In this document: piece by piece, positions 8,730-17,866 of the stretch
Layout of the letters: each line of letters starts with the position of its first letter
Numbering within the stretch: position 1 is the first letter of the stretch
Source of the DNA: Candidatus Saccharimonadota bacterium
GTDB taxonomy: Bacteria; Patescibacteriota; Saccharimonadia; Saccharimonadales; Saccharimonadaceae
DNA length: 64,000 bases
Direction of reading: 5' to 3'
Assembly (NCBI GenBank): GCA_024699125.1
Contig: JAILQE010000012.1
Span: 90,263-154,262, forward strand
Notes under the pieces: generated by a model
Told to the model about the DNA's origin: nothing
The model's input: the letters and a program-made list of their open reading frames with translations, nothing else
Databases searched by the model: none
Made by a program: the position numbers and the translations under genes

Positions 8730-9986
8730 ATGAAAATCGTTATTGCTACCGCTGTTTATTATCCAATGGCAAACGGCGTGGCTGTATTTGCTTTCAACCT
8801 CGCTTCCGGCATGGCACGCCGCGGCCACGACGTAATGGTGCTCTGTCCTAGCCAAACCGGTAAAGGTCATGTCGAAATTCAAGACGGCGTCAAAGTAGTT
8901 TATTTGAAGTCTAAAAAGATGCATCTCTATGCCGATCAGCTGCACCCGATCCCACCGAAAAAGAAATTGTTTGGCAAGGAATTGCCACACGTTTATTATA
9001 AAAATGGTTTTTGGATTTCGGCTATGCCAGCTCATCAGGTCAAAAAGGCGCTCGACAAGTTTAAGCCAGACATTATTCATAGCCAAGGCGCCGATCCAGT
9101 TGGTCTTGCCGCTATTAGTTATGCGCGCAAACATTGCATTCCGCTAGTTACTACCGAACACAACATGCCAGACGTCTTTACTGGCCCACTTAAGTTGCCA
9201 AAACCAGTTAAGAAGCCAGTTAATGCCCTACTTGCTACTTATTTTGTGAATCACCAAAAGCACAGCGATTACGTAACTATGCCAACCCAACTTGCAATTG
9301 ATGATTTAATCACTGAAAGACGCGAAAAGAAGTTTAAAGCCCCAGTCGAGGCGGTTTCTAATGGTGTGGATTTATCTGCCTTTAAATCTGGCCCGGCCGA
9401 CCCACGCGTGCTCAAAAAATATCATCTGCCAAACGAATATATGCTTTATGTTGGCCGCGTCGACCCCGAAAAACAGCTAACCTACATCATAAAAGCTTTT
9501 GCTAAGGCTCTAAAGGAATCTCCAAATGCCCGTTTTGTAATTGTGGGTGATGGCGTAGACAAGGCTAATCTCGAAAAACTCGCCAAAAAATTGAAACTTG
9601 GCAATTCAATTATTTTCCTTGGCCGCGTATTACCACCAGATGTTTATGATATTTATCGCGGCGGCATGTTCTTTGCGACGGCCAGCGAAATCGAAACTCA
9701 AGGTATTGTTTTGATTGAGGCTGCTGCTACTGGCCTACCACTACTCGCCGTAGATAAGGGCGCCGTAGCCGATATTTGCCGGAACAACGAAAACGGCTTC
9801 CTTTGTCAGCCAAAAGACGTTGACGCTTTGGCTGCTGGAATGGCGAAATTATTCAACGATAAAGATCTTCGCAAAAAGTTTAGTGCCCGTAGCCTTGAGC
9901 TTGCACAAAAGCACGACATAACTAGAACTTTGACTCGTTTCGAAGAGATTTATACCGAAGTTCTTAGTAACGCCAAGAAGAATTAA
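8730..9986 (+). CDS. Glycosyltransferase family 4 (GT-B)
   Basis: YVGRVDPEKQ, ASEIETQGIVLIEAAATGLPLLAVDKGA; N-terminal YYPMANGVAVFAFNLASGMARRGHDV. Confidence 0.9.
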   Translation: MKIVIATAVYYPMANGVAVFAFNLASGMARRGHDVMVLCPSQTGKGHVEIQDGVKVVYLKSKKMHLYADQLHPIPPKKKLFGKELPHVYYKNGFWISAMPAHQVKKALDKFKPDIIHSQGADPVGLAAISYARKHCIPLVTTEHNMPDVFTGPLKLPKPVKKPVNALLATYFVNHQKHSDYVTMPTQLAIDDLITERREKKFKAPVEAVSNGVDLSAFKSGPADPRVLKKYHLPNEYMLYVGRVDPEKQLTYIIKAFAKALKESPNARFVIVGDGVDKANLEKLAKKLKLGNSIIFLGRVLPPDVYDIYRGGMFFATASEIETQGIVLIEAAATGLPLLAVDKGAVADICRNNENGFLCQPKDVDALAAGMAKLFNDKDLRKKFSARSLELAQKHDITRTLTRFEEIYTEVLSNAKKN

Positions 9987-10192
9987 ATTAGTTTTTCAGC
10001 TTTTAGGGCTTTTTTGATGGCTGGGCGATCAAAGCCCACGATGCGCTGGCCGGCGATTTCGGTAACTGGCACAGCAATAATCTCTGGATCAGTACTGGCG
10101 TCAACTTCTTCAAAATCAACACCTAGGTCTTCAAGCCAATCCATAAGAGCGTGGCAGTATGGGCAAGTTTCGGTTGAATAGACTTTAACCAT
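9983..10192 (-). CDS. Glutaredoxin family protein
   Basis: VKVYSTETCPYCHALMDWL and IVGFD. Confidence 0.85.
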   Translation of the reverse strand: MVKVYSTETCPYCHALMDWLEDLGVDFEEVDASTDPEIIAVPVTEIAGQRIVGFDRPAIKKALKAEKLI

Positions 10193-11385
10193 TAGAGCTC
10201 CTTCGCCTTATCTAGTTGCGGATCTTTCATCGTATTAATATCTTCGTAGGTGCGCAAAACTTCGATATCTGGCGTAATGCCGCCTTTATTGATTGAGCGA
10301 TCTTTTGGCGTGTACCAGCTGGCAATGGTGACTTTGAGCATCGAGCCACTATCAAGATCAAACATTTGTTGAATTACGCCTTTGCCGTAGGTTTTTTCGC
10401 CGAGGATGGTGGCCTTGCCATAATCTTGTAAAGCACCGGCTACAATTTCGGAAGCTGAAGCAGTAGAACCATTAACGAGTACGATGGTTTTCATGTCTTT
10501 AAGCAAAGCCCTGCCAAAGTATGATGCAACTTTGGTGGTGCCAAAATGCATAGATTTTTGAATTAGGATATCTTGATTTTCAATCCAGAGGCTGAGAAGA
10601 TCTTGTGCAGCTGACACATAACCACCACCATTGTCGCGAAGATCCAAAATCACTTTATTAATTCCCTTGCTGGCAAACTCTTTCGCAAAATCATAAACCA
10701 TCGTACCAGTATCGCTATCAAAGCGCGTAACAGTAACGATTGCAGTGCTACCTTCATAGTTGACGTAGGCCGAAACGTTGTTAATGGTTTCGCGAATCAT
10801 CGTAAAGGAAAGCTCTTTGCCTTCGCGCACAACCGTAAGTTTAACTTCGGTGCCGGTTTCACCACGTACTTTATTGGCAATTTCTTCAGTTGAGAGAGTG
10901 TAGACTTCTTCGTCGTCGACTTTGTAAATAATATCACCTGCCATGATGCCGGCTTTTCTAGCTGGGTTGTCTGGAAGAGTGCGGATTACACGTACGTAAC
11001 CATCACGCAGACCCATTTCGATGCCAACACCAGAACCAACAGCGCCATGCAAATTGTCAAGGAAGGCTGACGTTTCTTCGCTATCCATGTAGGTGGTATA
11101 AATATCGCCAAGTGCAGCAGTGAGGCCTTTTTTGGCACCTTCAATAACATCTTTATCATCAATTACGCCGTCATAATTATCGGCAAGCGTTTCGTAAACT
11201 TCATCGAGTGCAGACCAATCGACTTTGTGAGAATTACTTTTGATACCAAGGTATGGCGCAAAACCACCAAACCAATCTTTACCAAAAATACCAAGCACCA
11301 CACCGGCCACAGCGATAACGCCACCGATGATAATTGCGGTACTTAAATTAACTTTCTTTTGTTGCCAATTAGTCTTGTTGCTCAT
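10192..11385 (-). CDS. S41 family C-terminal processing peptidase (CtpA-like), PDZ plus protease
   Basis: N-terminal TM; PDZ (GIMAGDIIYKVDDEEV), LRDNGGGYVSAAQDL, VNGSTASASEIVAGALQD, GEKTYGKGVIQ. Confidence 0.93.
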   Translation of the reverse strand: MSNKTNWQQKKVNLSTAIIIGGVIAVAGVVLGIFGKDWFGGFAPYLGIKSNSHKVDWSALDEVYETLADNYDGVIDDKDVIEGAKKGLTAALGDIYTTYMDSEETSAFLDNLHGAVGSGVGIEMGLRDGYVRVIRTLPDNPARKAGIMAGDIIYKVDDEEVYTLSTEEIANKVRGETGTEVKLTVVREGKELSFTMIRETINNVSAYVNYEGSTAIVTVTRFDSDTGTMVYDFAKEFASKGINKVILDLRDNGGGYVSAAQDLLSLWIENQDILIQKSMHFGTTKVASYFGRALLKDMKTIVLVNGSTASASEIVAGALQDYGKATILGEKTYGKGVIQQMFDLDSGSMLKVTIASWYTPKDRSINKGGITPDIEVLRTYEDINTMKDPQLDKAKEL

Positions 11386-11410
11386 TATTCAATTTTAGCA
11401 CAAAACTATT

Positions 11411-12604
11411 TTATTCTAAATGAATGAATTTGTATTGCCAGAGCTCGTTTGCAGAGATGCGGCGCGAACCAAAGTCGCCATAATGATATTTGCCAGAATA
11501 AAGTTGAGTGGCGTAGGCGTTGTTATACTCGGTGACGTTGATTGAGCCGTCAGCGTTGACGCCTTCAACCCAGAATACGTGGCCCCAAGCGCCACCGTCG
11601 GCTTGGCCAATGGTGTCTGCGGCCGGAGTGCTATCTACGCGATAACCTTGATAGCGAGCGACGTCGTCCCAGCTGTAGGCATTACCCCAAGCAAGACTTA
11701 GGCCAAAGCGTTCATATGCTTTCCAGCCTACGTAACTTACACATTCGCATACGAGACCACCGATTTTGTGCCAACCGTTGAAATCTTCCCAGTAAGTGAC
11801 GTAGTCATCTTGACGATGCGGACAATCGTTTTGCCATGGATAAGTGTTGTCGCCGGTGAACGAGCTACCACGATAAAGCTCTGGGTGAGCTTCTTGTTCA
11901 CGACGTTCAGCTTCGAGTTTGGCGGCCTTAGCCTCTTCGGCAACTTGCGCATATGCCTCTGCATCATTTTGGTATTTATTAACTAATTCTTGTTGCTCAG
12001 CACGAGCGGTGGCCAGATCGTTTCTGGCAGCTTTTTGTTCAGCAAGCAAACGCTTGACACTTTCACGGTCTTCTTCGAGTTTTTCTTTGGCTTCTTTGAT
12101 TGAGGCGGCCGATACGGTGATTTGTTTTTTGGCGGCTTCTTCACGAGCTTGCTTTTCGGCGAGGTCAGAAATTGAGCTAGAGCCCGCTAAAATACGAATT
12201 GGTTCACTATCGCTACTGAAGTGCATCTTGGCAAGTAGTGCAGCAAGGGCACGCTGCTCGGCTAGGAGTTTAGTTTCGGCGTCTTTGATTTGGTGATTTA
12301 ACTCTGCAACTTCGGCCTCAGTAGTGGCGATTTCGGATTCCTTAATAGCAATTTGCACGTTTAATTCTTGAACTTTAATCTGATAAAGGTTGGCCGTTTG
12401 GCTAGCATAGTTTGCGTCTTCAATAGCTTTTTGCTCAGCCTGCGCAGCTTCGACACATTCTTCACTGGCAGCACAAGCGCGCGAAAGAGTATGGGCCTCA
12501 TTGCTCCTAGCCCCGATAAAGATTATAGACAAAGCGAGTACTGCCACTAACGTAGACGTTATGGGAAAAATTTTGGACTTTTTATTTTTGGGCAGTATTA
12601 CCAT
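11411..12604 (-). CDS. Coiled-coil plus CHAP-domain peptidoglycan hydrolase (PcsB-like)
   Basis: TM, long coiled coil, then CHAP-type CVSYVGWKAYERFG...WGHVFWVEGVNADGSINVTEYN. Start moved to MVILPKNKKS (TACTAT-6-ATG). Confidence 0.85.
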   Translation of the reverse strand: MVILPKNKKSKIFPITSTLVAVLALSIIFIGARSNEAHTLSRACAASEECVEAAQAEQKAIEDANYASQTANLYQIKVQELNVQIAIKESEIATTEAEVAELNHQIKDAETKLLAEQRALAALLAKMHFSSDSEPIRILAGSSSISDLAEKQAREEAAKKQITVSAASIKEAKEKLEEDRESVKRLLAEQKAARNDLATARAEQQELVNKYQNDAEAYAQVAEEAKAAKLEAERREQEAHPELYRGSSFTGDNTYPWQNDCPHRQDDYVTYWEDFNGWHKIGGLVCECVSYVGWKAYERFGLSLAWGNAYSWDDVARYQGYRVDSTPAADTIGQADGGAWGHVFWVEGVNADGSINVTEYNNAYATQLYSGKYHYGDFGSRRISANELWQYKFIHLE

Positions 12605-12642
12605 AAATCCATAGTAACACAAAAAGCGCAATCTGTAAATAC

Positions 12643-13680
12643 TTACGCTTTGTGCATATAGCGAGAAATAGCTAGGCGAGCCGAAATGCGGCCAATCACC
12701 ACGCCCATGCCAATAAAAATGAATACCACGAATACTAATTTGCTTGATTCTAGCACGCCGACGATATTATCAATGCTAATACCATAGTTCCTGAGATTTG
12801 GTGCAAGCACTTCAAAGATTGCGTAGCTGGCGGCAGCCGAAATGATACCGGCAATCAGGCCACAGATTTCTGCTTCTACGATGAATGGGCCACGGATAAA
12901 GCCTTTGTCGGCACCCACAAGTTTCATCATATAGATTTCTTCACGACGGCTAAAGATCGCCATCCTAACCGTGCTAAAAATTACGAGAATTGATACCGTA
13001 AGGAAGATGACACCAAGAATGATGCCAGCCGCGCGGGCGATGTTGGCCCACGAGGTAATGGTGGCGATTTCAGTTTGGTTAACATCGTAGGTCGGAAGTT
13101 CTTTGGTATCGAGGAATTTTTGGAAAGTTTCATCTTCGTTAACAATCTTTTTGATACTATCGAGGTTTTCAATGTCATGAACCTTGATGCGCATCGTAGA
13201 TTGCAATTGTTCGTTGATAAGGATATTCCTCATTTCGTCGTCGAGAATATCAATAATGCCCTGTTCGCCGGCGTTTTCGGCTACGAGTTTTTCGTATTCT
13301 TCCTCTGAAGTAGAGGTCTCGACGGATTTAATGTTTGGATCAGCAGAAATAATCGTGGTGAGTTTTTCGAGATTACGCTCGGATGTGCCAGGTTTGAGAT
13401 AAATCGTAATATCGATTTTGTCGCGCATTACGTCAGCGGTGTTTGACAAAATCACACTCGCCACCACTGTGATAAACAGAATAATGAGCGTGAGCGACAT
13501 CACGATAGCCGAAGCAGTAGAAAGCCAGAAGTTGCGCGCGAAACCACGAGCACCGTATTTAATAATGCGGCTTTGCTCGCGCACCAAATGGTGGTTCTGC
13601 AATTTGCGCATGGTGCGCAGACTTTTCTTTGCAGATTTTTTGAGCGCTTTTTCGTCGTTAATCGTGTTTTGTTTCTTCAT
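12643..13680 (-). CDS. ftsX: Cell division protein FtsX
   Basis: FtsX-type membrane protein adjacent to ftsE; four TMs, large extracellular loop. Confidence 0.93.
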   Translation of the reverse strand: MKKQNTINDEKALKKSAKKSLRTMRKLQNHHLVREQSRIIKYGARGFARNFWLSTASAIVMSLTLIILFITVVASVILSNTADVMRDKIDITIYLKPGTSERNLEKLTTIISADPNIKSVETSTSEEEYEKLVAENAGEQGIIDILDDEMRNILINEQLQSTMRIKVHDIENLDSIKKIVNEDETFQKFLDTKELPTYDVNQTEIATITSWANIARAAGIILGVIFLTVSILVIFSTVRMAIFSRREEIYMMKLVGADKGFIRGPFIVEAEICGLIAGIISAAASYAIFEVLAPNLRNYGISIDNIVGVLESSKLVFVVFIFIGMGVVIGRISARLAISRYMHKA

Positions 13681-14444
13681 TAGATTACCTTCGGTTGTTT
13701 CTTAAGTGCATGTCCTGGAGTTTGGAGAGTGCGCTGCGGTGGTTGCGCTGGTGTAGCATCAAGTTTGTAAATACCGTTGATCTTTTGGTCGTTCACGATG
13801 CGACCATCCTTTAGTGTAATCACGCGCTTTTGCAAATTATTGACGATGCTTTCGTTGTGGGTAGTGACTAGAATCGTGGTGCCAAAATCATTAATCTTTT
13901 TAAGCAGATTGATGATTTCTTCGGTAGTGAGCTTATCGAGGTTCGCAGTAGGCTCATCGGCAATTAGAATCTTTGGCTGGCGTGCCACGGAACGCGCGAT
14001 TGACACACGTTGTTGCTGGCCGCCGGCAAGTTGATTCGGGAATTTCTTGGCTTGGTCAAGCAGCCCCACGAGCTCGAGCACCTTTGGCACGGTGTTACGA
14101 ATTTCGCGTCCGCTCATGCCGGCAATTTCAAGGGCCAAAGCCACGTTTTCATAAACAGTACGGCGAGGTAAAAGTTTGAAGTCTTGAAAAACTACACCAA
14201 GGCGGCGACGATAATTTGGAATATTGCGTTTTTTGACGTAGTCGAGGTCGATACCGCCGATGATGATTTTGCCAGAGTCTGGGTTTTCTTCCTTGGTGAT
14301 CATTTTCATCAAGGTAGATTTACCAGCACCAGATTTACCAACGAGAAAGACGAATTCGTTTGGCTCGATATGGAGAGATACGCTGTCGAGCGCTGGATGC
14401 GCATCGCCAGGATACGTTTTGGTCACATTATCAAGCAATATCAT
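13680..14444 (-). CDS. ftsE: Cell division ATP-binding protein FtsE
   Basis: ABC ATPase: GKSGAGKSTLMK, LAGGQQQRVSIARSVARQPKILIADEPTANLD. Start moved to MILLDNVTKTYPG. Confidence 0.94.
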   Translation of the reverse strand: MILLDNVTKTYPGDAHPALDSVSLHIEPNEFVFLVGKSGAGKSTLMKMITKEENPDSGKIIIGGIDLDYVKKRNIPNYRRRLGVVFQDFKLLPRRTVYENVALALEIAGMSGREIRNTVPKVLELVGLLDQAKKFPNQLAGGQQQRVSIARSVARQPKILIADEPTANLDKLTTEEIINLLKKINDFGTTILVTTHNESIVNNLQKRVITLKDGRIVNDQKINGIYKLDATPAQPPQRTLQTPGHALKKQPKVI

Positions 14445-14483
14445 ACTATATATAATAGCATAAGCGTGACCGGTATGCAAATT

Positions 14484-16859
14484 TTAGGCAATTTTTTCGA
14501 GCTCATCCATGATGGCTTGAATCTCGGCCGCCTCGAGAGTTTTGGTGCGGTCCGCAAATTCAAGATGGAAGCTAAGGCTTGGGATAGCCTTTTCGTCGGC
14601 TTGGTAAATTGAAGTTGGTTCGATGCTGTATACGAGGTCGCGTTTTATGAGTTTGTCTTCGAGTTTTTTGAACACGGTTTCGTAGCTATCGCTGGTGGTA
14701 ATGGTAATGTCGCGCGAGACGGTTGGGAACTCGCTGATTTCGCCAGCTACTTTTTTCAAGGTTGCAAACTTTACGAGCTGGTCAAGACTGATTTCGAAGG
14801 CGGCCACGCCGCGTGGAAGTTTGAGCTTAGAAAGAGCACTAAATTTGATTTCGCCAATCACACCAATTAAGGTGTCGTCTACGTAAACACCGGCGCTACG
14901 CTTTGATTCATAGTAGGTTTCGTAACCTTCTTTGGCTGGTTTATAAGCTTTGAAGGTGAGTTTAATGCCGAGTTTCTTAGCGAGTTCTTCGAGATATTTT
15001 TTGGCGAGATAATATTTGGTGTTTTCAGTATTATCAACCACGACCATCGCAAGATTGTTGTTGGCGTACGGGACGTTATCTTCGTCGACACCATCAGAAC
15101 GGAGGAACACTTGGTTCATTTCAAACAAAGCAAAGCTAGAATGTTTGGCCTTCAGGTTTTCGTAGGATTTTACGAGTAATGACGGCACGATTTGCTGGCG
15201 GAGATATTGTAGATCCGGAGAAATAGAGTTCACGAGGCGGTAAGAGTTATGAATATCCTGGCCGACTTTTTGCAAAAGATCGCCGTGCACAAAGGTATAG
15301 GTTAGAAGCTCGTTCGCGCCGGCAAGGCTGAAGAAGTTGCGAATTTGAGACTTCAAGGACACGAGTTTGTTTTTCTCGGCCGTGGCATGAAGAGGCAAAA
15401 CTGGCGCGATGTTATCGTAGCCGTTTAGGCGGCCGATTTCTTCGATGATATCTTCCTTAATATGAATGTCGGTACGCCAAGCTGGAGCGGTGACGGTAAG
15501 GTTATTGCCACTGACTTCAACTTTGAATTCGACGTTTTCGAGTGTGCTGACGATTTCGGCCAAAATATAGTTGGTACCAAGCAAATTGTTGATTTCGTCT
15601 GTTGTAATTTTTACAACATTTTCCTCTTTCTTGTAACCAGAATCGATGACTTCGGAGATTTCAAAGCCTTCTTTTAGCATTTCAGCGCATTTCAAAGCCA
15701 CAGCCAAGGTTTGGTAGGCTGGTTGGCCTTTGGTAAAGCGGGTAATGGCTTCAGAGAAAATGCCGTGCGCCATTTGAGTTTTGCGCAAGTTAAACAAGCT
15801 AAATGTAGCGGATTCGATGATGACGTTTTTGGTGTTTTCGTCGATCATAGTGGACTTGCCGCCCATTGCGCCGGCGAGAGCCACTGGCACGTCGTTGCTA
15901 GTAATTACGATATCGGTATCAACCAAGGCGGCTTCGGTGTCGTCGAGCAAAGTGAGTTTTTCACCTTTCTTAGCTAGGCGTACGCCAACTTTTGGCTCGG
16001 TCGTGCCGCCCACGGCGAGAAACTTATCGTAGTCGAACGCGTGAAGTGGTTGGCCGGTTAGAAGCATCAAATAATTAGTGGCGTCTACGATTGGATCAAC
16101 TGGGCGCATGCCAGCTTTGGCTAGCATGGTATCTTGGAGAGTCAAATATTTTTTCTTGAGCTCGCCATGTTTTTTGAGAACCACGGCTGAGTAGCGTGGA
16201 CAGATGGCGGAATCGGCGACATTCACGCCGAGTTTTTTAAAGTCGGCATCTTCAATGGCTGGCTCGGAAACAAATTTTTCACCTAAAACGCCTGCAACTT
16301 CGCGAGCAAAGCCAAGCACGCCGAAGCAGTCTGGGCGATGAGTCAAAGATTTGTTTTCAATATCGAGAATTACGTCGTTTAATTCGAAAATATCAGCGAG
16401 CTTGTCGCCTGGCTTGGCGATTTCTGGGTCGATTTCGACAATCGTAGAATGGTCGGTAGTGAAGTCGAGTTCATCAGCACCAGCAAGCATACCGCATGAA
16501 TCGTATTTATTTAGCATTTTGCGTTTGCCGATCACAAATGGAGCGTCTTCATGAACGCTGGCAGGCACGATAGCGCCTGGAGCAACCCAAGCCGCAAGCA
16601 TGCCGGCATGTACGTTTGGCGCGCCACACACAACTTGCGTTAGTTCTTTGGCGCCAGTGTCGATTTGGCAAAGATGAAGATGAGTTTCTGGGATAGCTTC
16701 ACATTCTACAACCTTTACTACAAAGATGTTGTCGTATTTTTTACTTTCGTCGATGATTTCTTCGATTTCAACCAGGCGCGAGTCAATTAATTTTTCGAGC
16801 GCGGCGTTATCAACGTCAATTTTGACATATTTCTTGAGCCAATTTAACGAGATTTTCAT
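14484..16859 (-). CDS. pheT: Phenylalanyl-tRNA synthetase beta subunit
   Basis: 791 aa; N-terminal tRNA-binding domain, B3/B4, B5 and FDX-ACB domains recognisable; next to pheS. Confidence 0.96.
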   Translation of the reverse strand: MKISLNWLKKYVKIDVDNAALEKLIDSRLVEIEEIIDESKKYDNIFVVKVVECEAIPETHLHLCQIDTGAKELTQVVCGAPNVHAGMLAAWVAPGAIVPASVHEDAPFVIGKRKMLNKYDSCGMLAGADELDFTTDHSTIVEIDPEIAKPGDKLADIFELNDVILDIENKSLTHRPDCFGVLGFAREVAGVLGEKFVSEPAIEDADFKKLGVNVADSAICPRYSAVVLKKHGELKKKYLTLQDTMLAKAGMRPVDPIVDATNYLMLLTGQPLHAFDYDKFLAVGGTTEPKVGVRLAKKGEKLTLLDDTEAALVDTDIVITSNDVPVALAGAMGGKSTMIDENTKNVIIESATFSLFNLRKTQMAHGIFSEAITRFTKGQPAYQTLAVALKCAEMLKEGFEISEVIDSGYKKEENVVKITTDEINNLLGTNYILAEIVSTLENVEFKVEVSGNNLTVTAPAWRTDIHIKEDIIEEIGRLNGYDNIAPVLPLHATAEKNKLVSLKSQIRNFFSLAGANELLTYTFVHGDLLQKVGQDIHNSYRLVNSISPDLQYLRQQIVPSLLVKSYENLKAKHSSFALFEMNQVFLRSDGVDEDNVPYANNNLAMVVVDNTENTKYYLAKKYLEELAKKLGIKLTFKAYKPAKEGYETYYESKRSAGVYVDDTLIGVIGEIKFSALSKLKLPRGVAAFEISLDQLVKFATLKKVAGEISEFPTVSRDITITTSDSYETVFKKLEDKLIKRDLVYSIEPTSIYQADEKAIPSLSFHLEFADRTKTLEAAEIQAIMDELEKIA

Positions 16860-16860
16860 A

Positions 16861-17817
16861 TTAAAACTCCTTCAAGAAATTAAGTTTGCCAGATTCAAAG
16901 TAGCGGACGTCCTTCAGGCCGTAGCGAAGCATCACTAAGCGGTCGATGCCACCACCCCAGGCAAAGCCGTGGTAGACGGTTGGGTCGATTCCGGCCATTT
17001 TAAGTACATTTGGATGAATCATGCCGCAGCCAAGCATCTCGATAAATTCGCCTTTTTTGCCGCCAAGGGTTTTTGGCTTTTCGATTTTGAATTCGAGCGA
17101 TGGTTCGGTGAATGGGAAGTAACCAGGCTGAGTTGAAATGTCGAGCTTTTGCTCGTAGTATTTTTCGAAGAATTCACGAAGGATGCCGAGCATGTTGCCG
17201 AGGGTACAATCTTTTGAAACATACACGCCTTCGCACTGGTAGAAAGTGTGTTCGTGGGTGGCGTCGACGTCTTCATTGCGGAACACGCGGCCTGGCACCA
17301 CGACGGCGATGTTTTTGCCCTGCTCAAGATTCTTTTTGTAGGCTTTGAGCACGCGGTGTTGCATGGTGGAAGTGTGGGCTGGCGGAATGTAGCCCTCTTC
17401 GGTGCGGAAAGTATCGTAACCATCGCGAGCTGGATGGCCTTTAGAGAAATTCAAACTATCGAACATATGAAATTCATCATCGAGCTGGCGTGGTTCAACC
17501 ACATCAAAGCCCATCATCTGGTAGATTTCAACGACGCGGTCAAGCTCAGTCATGAGCGGGTGCTTTGAGCCATTTTCGGATGGCAAAAACACTGGCAGTG
17601 GCTGATTTGGCGCAGTTGGCGCGGTAATATCGATTGGAGTAACATCTTGCTCTAAAGCGGCCTCTTCAGCGGCTTTGATTTTGTCCAAGATCTCCTGTTT
17701 TTTGAGATTGATTTTGCGACCAAATTCGGCCCGTTCCGCTGGCGGGACGTCTTTGATTTTCGCATATTCAGCGCCAAGCGCTTTGAGCTCGGCTTTTAAT
17801 TGTTCGAGAGTTTGCAT
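16861..17817 (-). CDS. pheS: Phenylalanyl-tRNA synthetase alpha subunit
   Basis: HPLMTELDRVVEIYQMMGFDVVEPRQLDDEFHMFDSLNFSKGHPARD; GFAWGGGIDRLVMLRYGLKDVR. Confidence 0.97.
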   Translation of the reverse strand: MQTLEQLKAELKALGAEYAKIKDVPPAERAEFGRKINLKKQEILDKIKAAEEAALEQDVTPIDITAPTAPNQPLPVFLPSENGSKHPLMTELDRVVEIYQMMGFDVVEPRQLDDEFHMFDSLNFSKGHPARDGYDTFRTEEGYIPPAHTSTMQHRVLKAYKKNLEQGKNIAVVVPGRVFRNEDVDATHEHTFYQCEGVYVSKDCTLGNMLGILREFFEKYYEQKLDISTQPGYFPFTEPSLEFKIEKPKTLGGKKGEFIEMLGCGMIHPNVLKMAGIDPTVYHGFAWGGGIDRLVMLRYGLKDVRYFESGKLNFLKEF

Positions 17818-17866
17818 AAAAATATTATAACACTTTTACAAGATACGCGCGAGAATTTTAAGCGGC

